Below are positions 1 through 7,399 of a DNA stretch of 64,000 nucleotides, one piece after another (position 1 is the first letter of the stretch; the number at the start of each line of letters is the position of its first letter). This DNA comes from Peredibacter sp045999315. GTDB lineage: Bacteria; Bdellovibrionota; Bacteriovoracia; Bacteriovoracales; Bacteriovoracaceae. The position numbers and the translations under genes are program-made. Where the stretch lies: contig NZ_CP174607.1 in NCBI RefSeq assembly GCF_045999315.1, forward strand, positions 1,984,001-2,048,000. Reading direction: 5' to 3'. The notes below the pieces were generated by a model. It did no database searches, was not told the origin of the DNA, and saw nothing but the letters and a program-made list of their open reading frames with translations.

Positions 1-65
1 ATCTTGTCCTGCGGTTTTGGTGAGGCACAAGCAGCGAGCAGGAGGAGAAGACTAATTCCCTTCAT
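1..65 (-). CDS. Lipoprotein, N-terminal fragment cut by the left edge
   Basis: Reading leftward from an ATG at 65, the first 21 codons encode a short basic start, a run of five leucines and a lipobox ending L-A-A-C at residue 13, followed by Ser, Pro, Lys and Gln. This is a typical lipoprotein signal peptide. The gene overlaps the last 14 bases of the enoyl-CoA hydratase gene, which suggests translational coupling. Everything past residue 21 lies outside the window, so the function cannot be judged. Confidence 0.6.
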   Translation of the reverse strand, partial: MKGISLLLLLAACASPKPQDK

Positions 66-840
66 ACTTCGGTTCTCTTTTTTCCATAAACGCTTTCATG
101 CCTTCTTTCTGATCTTTCGAAGAGAAAGTTAGGTAGAAGTTTCTGCGCTCAAATTCCATTCCTTCTTTAAGCGGAGTTTCAAACGCCATATTCACTGCTT
201 CTTTCGCAAGCTTCACGGCAATCGGTGCACGGTTCGCGATCACCTTTGCGATCTCAAACGTTTCCTGCATCAGCGTTTCTGCAGGAACAACTTTTGCCAC
301 AAGTCCTGATTTTTCGGCTTCGTAAGCATCCATCATTTCGCCCGTGAGTACGGCGAGCATTGCTTTCGATTTACCAATAGCGCGAGTCAGACGTTGAGTC
401 CCACCGGCACCAGGAATCGTTCCAATTTTAATTTCTGGCTGACCAAAACGAGCTGAATCGCCTGCGATAATAAAATCACAAGACATAGCAAGCTCACTTC
501 CGGCACCAAGAGCAAAACCGTTTACGGCCGCAATAATTGGTTTAGAAATGAGAGACATTTGTTTCCAAGTTCTGATTCGGGTGTCGTTGATTTGATCAAT
601 CGGTGAAGCTTCTGCCAGTTGAGCGATATCAGCTCCAGCCGCAAAAGCACGATCGCCACCAGTGATCATGATGACTCGAACGTCTTTGTCATCTTCCAGA
701 AGATAAAGCGCTTCCACTAACTCTTTTAGGAGGTCAGTTGAAATAGCGTTTAATACTTTCGGACGATTAAGCTGAATAAGTGCTACGTGGGCGTGATTCT
801 GATAATTTTTCGTGAGCAGGATATTTTCGAACGACTTCAC
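52..840 (-). CDS. Enoyl-CoA hydratase/isomerase (crotonase family)
   Basis: This 262-residue cytosolic protein has the usual length and motifs of an enoyl-CoA hydratase, which adds water to 2-trans-enoyl-CoA in beta-oxidation. The oxyanion-hole segment AFAAGADI is at about 66-72, GAGSELAMSCD at 112-122 and QPEIKIGTIPGAGGTQRL at 134-151. Both catalytic glutamates of the classical hydratase are present (E116 and E136), which favours a hydratase over a non-hydratase crotonase. It follows the second pst ATPase gene after 78 bases on the same strand; I see no functional link to phosphate uptake. A lipoprotein gene overlaps its 3' end. The physiological substrate cannot be told from sequence. Confidence 0.9.
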   Translation of the reverse strand: MKSFENILLTKNYQNHAHVALIQLNRPKVLNAISTDLLKELVEALYLLEDDKDVRVIMITGGDRAFAAGADIAQLAEASPIDQINDTRIRTWKQMSLISKPIIAAVNGFALGAGSELAMSCDFIIAGDSARFGQPEIKIGTIPGAGGTQRLTRAIGKSKAMLAVLTGEMMDAYEAEKSGLVAKVVPAETLMQETFEIAKVIANRAPIAVKLAKEAVNMAFETPLKEGMEFERRNFYLTFSSKDQKEGMKAFMEKREPKYEGN

Positions 841-918
841 TTACGTTTAACCCCTTGCGCAATTGTTATAAAATTCTGTGGTAGAACGATAACGATTGTT
901 CAAGGGGGATGTCAAAAA

Positions 919-1680
919 TTAACCGAATCTTCCTTCAATATAAGCGGCCGTTCTGGCCTCTTTAGGCGTATTGAAAAGAGCATCAGTTTGACCCATCTCA
1001 ACAAGCTCGCCCATGTACATGAAAATCGTTTCGTCAGACACACGTTTCGCCTGACTCATAGAGTGAGTCACGATGATGATGGAGTAGTCTTTTTTAAGGT
1101 CTTTAATCAAAGTTTCGATTGCTTCAATACCTGCTGGATCCAGGGCCGAACATGGCTCATCTAGAAGAAGAAGTTTTGGCTTAAGCGGAAGAAGGCGAGC
1201 GATACAAAGACGCTGCTGCTTCTCTAAGCTTAGAGTTAGTGCTGAACGGTTAAGCTGATCTTTAAGATCGTCCCAAAGGCCCACACGCTTAAGTGAAGAC
1301 TCAACCATATCATCTAGTTCTGAGTTCTTAATTTTTTTAATGTGAGTGCGCGCTCCGAAGATCACGTTTTCATAAATTGAAAGCGGAAGTGGATTTGGCT
1401 TTTGGAAAACCATTCCCACTTGTTTACGAAGTTCAGGTAGAGCAACAGTCGGGTGATAAATATCCTGACCGAAAACCTGAATTGAACCTTCGTGCGAAAC
1501 GACAGTTCCACGCTCATTGATGCGGTTTAAGCACTTTAAGAATGTACTTTTACCACAACCAGAGGGACCGATAAGGGCCGTGATTTTGAACGCAGAAATA
1601 TTAAATGTTAAATTTCTTAGGGCCTGGAAGTCTCCATACCAAAAGCTGAATTCATTAGTGTTTACTACATGGTTTCTCAT
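919..1680 (-). CDS. pstB: PstB-like phosphate ABC ATPase with degenerate signature motif
   Basis: A 253-residue ATPase subunit of the phosphate importer, acting at the cytoplasmic face of PstA/PstC. Walker A GPSGCGKST is at 38-46, the Q-loop Gln at 93, Walker B LLLLDEP at 170-176, the D-loop SALDP follows, and the switch His is H206. The ABC signature, normally LSGGQQQR, reads LSLEKQQR at 150-157, so both glycines and the Gln of the C-loop are gone. The neighbouring ATPase has the opposite pattern of losses, so I infer a heterodimer in which this protein supplies the Walker half of the working site. It is the last pst gene, three bases after the preceding ATPase gene. It does not look like a pseudogene: the frame is open and every other motif is intact. 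Confidence 0.88.
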   Translation of the reverse strand: MRNHVVNTNEFSFWYGDFQALRNLTFNISAFKITALIGPSGCGKSTFLKCLNRINERGTVVSHEGSIQVFGQDIYHPTVALPELRKQVGMVFQKPNPLPLSIYENVIFGARTHIKKIKNSELDDMVESSLKRVGLWDDLKDQLNRSALTLSLEKQQRLCIARLLPLKPKLLLLDEPCSALDPAGIEAIETLIKDLKKDYSIIIVTHSMSQAKRVSDETIFMYMGELVEMGQTDALFNTPKEARTAAYIEGRFG

Positions 1681-1683
1681 AAT

Positions 1684-2439
1684 TTACCCGAATAGACCTT
1701 CGATATAGTCTTGCGTTCTAGAATCTTTCACCTTGCCGTTGAAAAGATTTTCATTGGTATCAAGGTCAAGAATCTTCCCGTGAAGCATCATGGCCGTTCT
1801 GTCGCCAAGGCGTCTCGCCTGGCTGATAACGTTTGTTACCATCACGATGGTCATTTGTTTTTTCAGCTCAGAGAGAACTGCTTCAATTTTCATGGTTGTC
1901 ACTGGATCAATCGCAATTGAGAACTCATCCAGACACAAAACTTCAGGGTGGTGAGAAAGCGCGCGTGCAATTGTAAGACGCTGCTGTTGTCCCCCTGAAA
2001 GCTTCGTCGCTAGACCATCCAGACGATCTTTTACTTCGTCCCAAAGAGCGGCCTTTTTAAGACAGTCTTCCATGATGTAATCAAGCTCGGCCTGGTCCTT
2101 ACAACCGGCCATACGAGGAGCGTAAGTAACGTTGTCTTTAATCGACATCGGAAGACCCACAGGAAGTGGAGACACCATTCCAATACGACGACGGAGGAAC
2201 GTTGAATCTTCGTCTTGATAAATGTTTTCGTTATCAAGAAGGATTTCACCTTTAACGTGTGCTTGTGGATTAAACTCCACCATACGGTTTAAGCAACGTA
2301 GGAGTGAACTTTTCCCTGAGTTCGCTGGGCCAATGATGGCCAGAACTTCGTTTTGATAAATGTCTAGGTCAAGGTTACTGATAACATCTTGAGCGCCGTA
2401 GTTAACTGTTAGACCTTTAATCTGAATCTTCTTAATCAT
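1684..2439 (-). CDS. pstB: PstB-like phosphate ABC ATPase lacking Q-loop Gln and switch His
   Basis: The second ATPase of the same operon, 251 residues. Walker A GPANSGKSS (37-45) and the signature LSGGQQQR (147-154) are canonical, and Walker B has D171-E172. The Q-loop has Pro at the Gln position (P91, in IGMVSPLP), the D-loop reads SIAIDP, and the switch His is replaced by Asn (N203, in MVTNVISQ). It therefore carries a good signature but a poor catalytic half, complementary to its neighbour. PstB normally works as a homodimer; two diverged and complementary copies imply one consensus and one degenerate ATP site. It lies between pstA and the other ATPase gene with gaps of a few bases. Confidence 0.88.
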   Translation of the reverse strand: MIKKIQIKGLTVNYGAQDVISNLDLDIYQNEVLAIIGPANSGKSSLLRCLNRMVEFNPQAHVKGEILLDNENIYQDEDSTFLRRRIGMVSPLPVGLPMSIKDNVTYAPRMAGCKDQAELDYIMEDCLKKAALWDEVKDRLDGLATKLSGGQQQRLTIARALSHHPEVLCLDEFSIAIDPVTTMKIEAVLSELKKQMTIVMVTNVISQARRLGDRTAMMLHGKILDLDTNENLFNGKVKDSRTQDYIEGLFG

Positions 2440-2443
2440 AAAA

Positions 2444-3313
2444 TTACCACTTCCTTCTGGTACGGAAGTAATAACGAAGAACTACCGCAATTGAGTTAAC
2501 AGAAAGAATTAAAAGAATAAGGACAAGAGCTGTTGCGAACGGATAAGCGTCCGGAACACCCACAACCTGAGTTGAAATCGTGAAAAGGTGCATAGAAAGC
2601 GCCATACACTGATCAAAGACAGTCTGAGGAAGGAACGGAAGGTAGAACGCCACACCTGTAAAGAGGATCGCAGCAGTTTCACCCGCAGAACGGCCGACCG
2701 CAAATACTAGTCCGGTAAGGATACCAGGAATAGAGTTAGGAAGAACAATGTGACGGATGGTTTGAAGCTTACTTGCTCCTACGTTCCAAGAGGCCTCACG
2801 GTATGATTGAGGAACCGCTTTAAGTGATTCAAGAGTAGAAGTGATGATAACCGGAAGGTTCATCACCGCGAGAGTGAATGAAGCGGCCAGGATACTTGTT
2901 CCCATTCTAAGAAAAAGAACGAAAGCGCCAAGGCCGAAAAGAGCGTGCACGATACTTGGAACACCCGCGAGGTTTAGGATCGCAAGACGAATCATGCGAG
3001 TCACTTTATTATCGGGAGCGTATTCAGAGAGATAAATCGCGGCCACAACACCCAGTGGACAAGAGACGAGGACGCTGATCATCACAAGCCAGAAAGTTCC
3101 CACGATTGTCGGGAAAATCCCACCGGCCGTCATACCGTCAATTGGATCCATCGTAATGAAGTCCCAAGAAAGAGCAGGGTAGCCCTTCATGAACAACCAG
3201 AAAATAATGATAAGAGCTGGAAGAAAGAGGAAGAACGTTACTGTGCTCAGAATGCTCTTAAATTTCTTTTCGCGGATCTCTTTATTAATGAGGTGAATAC
3301 TAGGTCTGAACAT
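2444..3313 (-). CDS. pstA: Phosphate ABC transporter permease PstA
   Basis: This 289-residue inner-membrane permease has about six hydrophobic helices, and a cytoplasmic EAA loop around GASKLQTIRHIVLP. That loop contacts the ATPase subunits. Together with PstC it forms the phosphate channel. The N-terminal cytoplasmic stretch (about 25 residues, rich in Lys) and the overall length are normal for PstA. The start at 3313 has a GAGG-type ribosome site just upstream and follows the pstC stop by two bases. The assignment as PstA rather than PstC rests on gene order and on the shorter length. Confidence 0.92.
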   Translation of the reverse strand: MFRPSIHLINKEIREKKFKSILSTVTFFLFLPALIIIFWLFMKGYPALSWDFITMDPIDGMTAGGIFPTIVGTFWLVMISVLVSCPLGVVAAIYLSEYAPDNKVTRMIRLAILNLAGVPSIVHALFGLGAFVLFLRMGTSILAASFTLAVMNLPVIITSTLESLKAVPQSYREASWNVGASKLQTIRHIVLPNSIPGILTGLVFAVGRSAGETAAILFTGVAFYLPFLPQTVFDQCMALSMHLFTISTQVVGVPDAYPFATALVLILLILSVNSIAVVLRYYFRTRRKW

Positions 3314-3315
3314 AA

Positions 3316-4248
3316 TTATTTCCTCTTCCCGCGAATAAGGTAATCAGCAGATAGGTTCACGATGAGTGAAAGTACGAATAGTACCAGACCGATCGCAAAC
3401 AGGGCCTGATAGTGTTCTCCACCTTTTGGTGATTCACCAAGTTCGGCCGCAATTGTTGCAGTTAAAGTTCTACCAGGTTCAAAAATACTTTCAGGAATTT
3501 GGATTGAGTGACCGGTGGCCATAAGAACTGCCATGGTTTCACCAAGAGCACGGCCAACGCCAAGAAGAGCTGCGGCCATAAGACCGTTTTTAGCGGCCGG
3601 AAGAAGAACGCGAGTCGCTACTTCCCACTTCGTTGCACCCAGGGCCTCAGCTGCCTCACGGTAAGTTTCAGGAACTGCACGAAGGGCGTCTTCACCCACT
3701 GATACGATCAATGGAAGTGACATAAGAGCAAGAATGACCGAAGCGTTTAGAATGTTTAGACCAATAGGAACGTTGAAGACTTTAATGATGGCCGGGTTAA
3801 TCATCATAATCGCGATGAAACCCCATACTACTGATGGAATGGCGGCCAGGAACTCGATAAGAACTTTATAAATTTCTCTCACTTTAGGAGAACAGAACTC
3901 TGAAATATAGAAAGCACAAGCAAGGCCCAATGGAACAGCAATCAGCATCGAAAGAACTGTCACCATAATAGTACCAACTAATAGGGCAAGAATACCGTAG
4001 CTGATTTTAACCACAGATGCCGGGTTCCAATTTTCAGAGAAGAAGAACTCTTTAAAATCGAATGCACCTGCAAGAAATGGATATGACTCTTTTAGGATAA
4101 AGAAAAGGATCGCAAGGATTAGGACGATAGAGCTCAGGCCCGCGACTTTAATAAAACCTTCAATAAGTCTTTCGCTAAGAGGCTTTTTGCCTTTCTTTTG
4201 TCGCCATTCCATGGTGAGCTCAGCCGATTTAGTGATCTTCATTTCCAT
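3316..4248 (-). CDS. pstC: Phosphate ABC transporter permease PstC
   Basis: This 310-residue inner-membrane permease has a first helix near residue 40 and a large loop before the second helix (containing FFSENWNPASV). The EAA-type loop GATKWEVATRVLLPAAKNG is followed by GVGRALGETMAVLM, which is strongly conserved in PstC. It pairs with PstA to form the phosphate channel. The gene follows pstS with only a two-base gap, so binding protein and permease are co-translated. No truncation is visible. Confidence 0.93.
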   Translation of the reverse strand: MEMKITKSAELTMEWRQKKGKKPLSERLIEGFIKVAGLSSIVLILAILFFILKESYPFLAGAFDFKEFFFSENWNPASVVKISYGILALLVGTIMVTVLSMLIAVPLGLACAFYISEFCSPKVREIYKVLIEFLAAIPSVVWGFIAIMMINPAIIKVFNVPIGLNILNASVILALMSLPLIVSVGEDALRAVPETYREAAEALGATKWEVATRVLLPAAKNGLMAAALLGVGRALGETMAVLMATGHSIQIPESIFEPGRTLTATIAAELGESPKGGEHYQALFAIGLVLFVLSLIVNLSADYLIRGKRK

Positions 4249-4250
4249 AT

Positions 4251-5108
4251 CTACCTTTTCGGAGCAGGTACATAACCTGCCTTAATTGTAATCGCGTGAG
4301 CTCTCTCAGTCTGAGTCCACTCTAAGTAGGCCTTAACTTCTTCCGAAGGAGTGCCGGATGTATACATGTATAGTTCGCGAGAAATTGGATAAGATTTGTC
4401 TGTGGCAGTTTTAACGGTAGGTTGGATGCAATCGGCCTCTGGTGTTTTTTTAATACAGATGGCCTTAACATGGGGATTTAGGTAACCCATCCCCGAATAA
4501 CCAATCGCACACGGTGTTTTTTCAACCAGGTCAATTGATTCACGTGAACCACTTAGGTCCATTGATCCAAGCTTTAAGTCTCTTTTCTTCCCTAGAATAG
4601 CTTCGCGGAAATACTGGTATGTTCCTGAGTTCGACTGACGAGAAACGCGGATGATTTTGTTGTCTTTACAACCAGGAACCTGGATTCCACGGATATCGTG
4701 CCAGTAAATACAGTGGCCACCTTCACCATAGATACAGGCCACTTCTTCAAGTGTCATACCTTCGATTGGATTAGCTGGGTGAATGAATACAGCAAGTGCA
4801 TCCATACCTACGATAAATTCATTAACATCTTTACCTGTGTTTTTCTTGGCCTCTTCACGCTCTTCTTCTTTGATGGCACGAGAAGAGTTGGCGATATCAA
4901 CTGTTCCGTTAATAAGGGCCGCGATTCCGGTACCAGAACCACCGCCTGAAACTGCTAGAGCAACATTGGGATTAACTTTTTTGTATTCTTCTGCCCAGGC
5001 CTGAGCAAGGTTAACGAGAGTGTCGGAACCTTTGTTTTGAATAATGTGAACGTTTGATTGTTTGGTACAACCAATCATAAGGAAAAGAATCAGAAAAATT
5101 CCGCGCAT
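4251..5108 (-). CDS. pstS: Phosphate-binding lipoprotein PstS
   Basis: The 285-residue substrate-binding protein of the Pst importer. The signal peptide ends in a lipobox-like M-I-G-C with C14 as the lipid-anchored residue, so it is probably tethered in the periplasm. Phosphate-ligand segments of the family are visible: KGSDTL near 27-32, SGGGSGTGIAAL near 54-65, and SRQSNSGTYQYF in the middle of the protein. It is the first gene of the pst operon, with a ribosome site (AGGACGG) before the ATG. The 136-base gap upstream, shared with a divergent permease gene, holds a candidate Pho box. No phoU is found here. Confidence 0.92.
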   Translation of the reverse strand: MRGIFLILFLMIGCTKQSNVHIIQNKGSDTLVNLAQAWAEEYKKVNPNVALAVSGGGSGTGIAALINGTVDIANSSRAIKEEEREEAKKNTGKDVNEFIVGMDALAVFIHPANPIEGMTLEEVACIYGEGGHCIYWHDIRGIQVPGCKDNKIIRVSRQSNSGTYQYFREAILGKKRDLKLGSMDLSGSRESIDLVEKTPCAIGYSGMGYLNPHVKAICIKKTPEADCIQPTVKTATDKSYPISRELYMYTSGTPSEEVKAYLEWTQTERAHAITIKAGYVPAPKR

Positions 5109-5177
5109 AGACCGTCCTAAAAATTTGAGGCGTTATCATAGCGGAAAGGATCTACTTTTTTTAGCTTTTCAGAATTC

Positions 5178-5194
5178 TTAACACAGTCTTAACC
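5178..5194. promoter_or_regulatory. Candidate Pho box (two 6-bp direct repeats, 11-bp period)
   Basis: TTAACA at 5178-5183 and TTAACC at 5189-5194 are separated by CAGTC, giving an 11-bp repeat period. This fits response regulators of the PhoB/PhoP family, which bind direct repeats one helical turn apart, and TTAACA resembles the Bacillus PhoP half site. The site lies in the gap between divergent pstS and the TSUP permease gene, and could serve either. On the pstS side a TATGAT -10-like hexamer lies 36 bases beyond it, with no recognisable -35. Only two repeats are clear. Confidence 0.4.
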
Positions 5195-5244
5195 CAAGGA
5201 ATTTTCTTTACTTGTATGCGGTGAAACATTACCTTTAATCTCAT

Positions 5245-6021
5245 ATGGTTAGCACTGAATTAATCTTCCTTTGTTTGGCCGCTTTTGGGGCGGGGTTTGT
5301 AGATTCTATAGTGGGAGGCGGGGGAATGATCCAATTGCCAGCCCTTTTGTCGATTCTTCCTCAATATCCAGTGGTTACCTTGCTAGGGACAAATAAGCTC
5401 GTTTCAGTGACCGGAACTGCCGTTTCGGCCTACCGATTTTCCCGACAAATTCCTTACATCAAGACTGTCATCGTTCCGGCCATCCTGAGTGCTTTTATTT
5501 TTTCGTTTTTCGGGGCCTGGGTGGTTTCAATCGTGAGTAGTGCGGTTTTAAAGCCGCTTTTTATGGTTTTATTATTCTTGGTATTTATTTTTACCATTCG
5601 TAATAAATCTTTCGGAACAGTAGATCACGATCCCAATGTGGTGATCCCGATGTGGAAGCCGCTGGTGATTGGATCTGTGATGGGATTTTATGACGGCTTT
5701 TTTGGGCCAGGTACAGGAACCTTTCTTATCATCGCTTTTGTCGGAATGCTCGGTATGACCTTCGTGCAAGGATCGGCCTATGCCAAAATCATTAACCTTA
5801 CCACCAACATTGCGGCGATTTTACTTTTCACCATGAAAGGAAAATTTCTTTTTTCTTACGCTATTCCCATGATGCTCTTTAACGTTGGTGGGGCAATGCT
5901 GGGTGTGAAATTAGCACTCCTAAAAGGGAATACTTTTGTGCGTGGTCTCCTTCGTGGCGTGGTGCTCATGACTATTCTGAAACTTGGCTATGATGTTTTT
6001 AAGGATTTCGCTCTGTCCTGA
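5245..6021 (+). CDS. TSUP-family (TauE/SafE) membrane permease
   Basis: A 258-residue protein with about eight hydrophobic segments and the two internally related motifs of the TSUP family: GAGFVDSIVGGGG near residues 14-26 and GFYDGFFGPGTGTF in the second half. TSUP proteins move sulfite, sulfonates or related organic anions across the inner membrane, and some are exporters; the substrate cannot be read from sequence. It is transcribed divergently from pstS across a gap holding a possible Pho box, so co-regulation with phosphate starvation is possible but unproven. The resemblance is to the YfcA-type subgroup. Confidence 0.85.
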   Translation: MVSTELIFLCLAAFGAGFVDSIVGGGGMIQLPALLSILPQYPVVTLLGTNKLVSVTGTAVSAYRFSRQIPYIKTVIVPAILSAFIFSFFGAWVVSIVSSAVLKPLFMVLLFLVFIFTIRNKSFGTVDHDPNVVIPMWKPLVIGSVMGFYDGFFGPGTGTFLIIAFVGMLGMTFVQGSAYAKIINLTTNIAAILLFTMKGKFLFSYAIPMMLFNVGGAMLGVKLALLKGNTFVRGLLRGVVLMTILKLGYDVFKDFALS

Positions 6022-6096
6022 CCTTGTGCTGTTTGAGTAACTCCCTCTGATGTGAAATTTTTTATCGTTCTAAATACCAAAACCAAGGAGTGTTTT

Positions 6097-6798
6097 GTGT
6101 TTAAAATGATGATGGTTCTTTGTCTTCTTTCGACTCAGGTTTTCGCTCGGGACGGGGGCGGGGCAGCGATTTCCAGAAAAAAATCAACTCTTGAAAAATC
6201 CACCAAAGAAGTGACGGATCTTTACGAAAAAAATATCCAGCAAATGAAGGCCGGTGGTCTCGAGAAAAAGGCCCTAAAGCTTGGTGATCAGGCACCTGAA
6301 GTGGAAGTCACGATTGCAGGCGAAACCATGCCACTAAGCTATGTGTATGGAGCAAGACCTCTCATCTTAAAATTTTATCGTGGTGGTTGGTGTGGTTACT
6401 GCGTGAATGAACTTAAAGATCTTCAAGAAGTGAATGCCAACGTGGAAAAGGCGGGGGCACAGATTCTCGCTATTTCTCCGGATACTGACGAAGAAATTCA
6501 AAAAACTCGCGATACCAATAAGCTCACGGGTTTCGATATCGTGAGTGATAAAGGTCACGCTATTGCTTCAAAATTTGGTCTAGTTTATGACTTGGATTCA
6601 ACTGTGGCCGAGGCGCTTAAAAAGCAAGGGATTGATCTGGCCGCTTATCAAGGTGATGATAAAGCAGATCTCACAATCCCTGCCACCTACGTGATTAATA
6701 AGAAAGGCGAAGTCATTTTCTCTTATGTGGATGCTGATTATCGCAATCGTGCCACGAAGGACGAACTTTTTAACGCCATTAGAAGCTTAAAGAAGTAA
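6097..6798 (+). CDS. Secreted peroxiredoxin-like (AhpC/TSA) protein
   Basis: I place the start at GTG 6097, six bases after AAGGAG (6085-6090), because translation from there gives a clean signal peptide (a short basic start, then MMMVLCLLSTQVFA). An upstream in-frame ATG at 6052 would add 15 residues and spoil it. The mature part is a thioredoxin-fold AhpC/TSA domain with GGWCGYC (C99 and C102). C99 is the likely peroxidatic cysteine; the CxxC may also support thiol exchange. Known relatives reduce peroxides using thiols. A Lys/Glu-rich helical linker precedes the domain. The stop codon directly abuts that of the convergent NYN gene. Confidence 0.8.
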   Translation: MFKMMMVLCLLSTQVFARDGGGAAISRKKSTLEKSTKEVTDLYEKNIQQMKAGGLEKKALKLGDQAPEVEVTIAGETMPLSYVYGARPLILKFYRGGWCGYCVNELKDLQEVNANVEKAGAQILAISPDTDEEIQKTRDTNKLTGFDIVSDKGHAIASKFGLVYDLDSTVAEALKKQGIDLAAYQGDDKADLTIPATYVINKKGEVIFSYVDADYRNRATKDELFNAIRSLKK

Positions 6799-7305
6799 TT
6801 ACTTTCTCGATTTTTTCTTTGTTCCACTCTGGTTAAGGGAGAAACAATCTTCCTTAACTATGGGGTGGAAATAGTCGGCCTCTTCCAATAAAACCCCTGC
6901 AGTAGTTGATGGAACCGCGCAGATTTCTACACGAACGCCCTCTGATTTTAAGTGGCGAACGAGTTCCACATAATCCGAGTCTCCGGATAAAATAATAATC
7001 GCATCCACTTTGCTTGCGAGCTGAGTAGCCTTAATACTCAGAGGAATATCAGCACTCTTATGACAGGGGCGGACGGAACCGTGGTATTTTGTATGAAGGC
7101 GTTCTGCAAGCTTGGAGGAAATGTTTTTTCCCTCTCGAAAGTAGATCAGGCGGTTGAGGCCTCTGCCCCCTAAAAGGCGAGGAATAAGCACATCAAAATT
7201 GATCATCATGTTTTGATCACGATGCTCATTTTCGAGAGATCTTTCGATATTATTACCGTCCACCAGAATGGCCACGGATTGTGAAATTAAAATTGTATCT
7301 TCCAT
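6799..7305 (-). CDS. NYN-domain (LabA/DUF88-like) putative RNase
   Basis: A 168-residue protein that is almost entirely one NYN domain, a PIN-like fold with acidic metal-binding residues. The first acidic site lies in ILVDGNN (D16) and the second in LSGDSDYVELV near 104-114, followed by the typical segment GVRVEICAVP. Family members are metal-dependent nucleases or nucleic-acid binding proteins, many of unknown target. The protein has no signal and a short basic tail (KKKSRK). It is convergent with the peroxiredoxin gene, with zero bases between the two stop codons and no terminator hairpin between them. Confidence 0.8.
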   Translation of the reverse strand: MEDTILISQSVAILVDGNNIERSLENEHRDQNMMINFDVLIPRLLGGRGLNRLIYFREGKNISSKLAERLHTKYHGSVRPCHKSADIPLSIKATQLASKVDAIIILSGDSDYVELVRHLKSEGVRVEICAVPSTTAGVLLEEADYFHPIVKEDCFSLNQSGTKKKSRK

Positions 7306-7399
7306 AGTATAAGTCCTTGATTTTGCTTTTGGGGAATTTGCTCAAATGCATGAGGAAGGGTATAAACAAAGGGTTAAAATTACCCTCTCGGAAACAACA

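Noticed and set aside
884..901. Fur-like partial palindrome GAACGATAAC-GATTGTTC upstream of the enoyl-CoA hydratase gene
   Set aside because: Arms match only in part, and no iron-related gene is adjacent.
919..1680. Degenerate PstB copy as a pseudogene
   Set aside because: Open frame, normal length, all motifs other than the signature intact, and the losses complement those of the neighbour.
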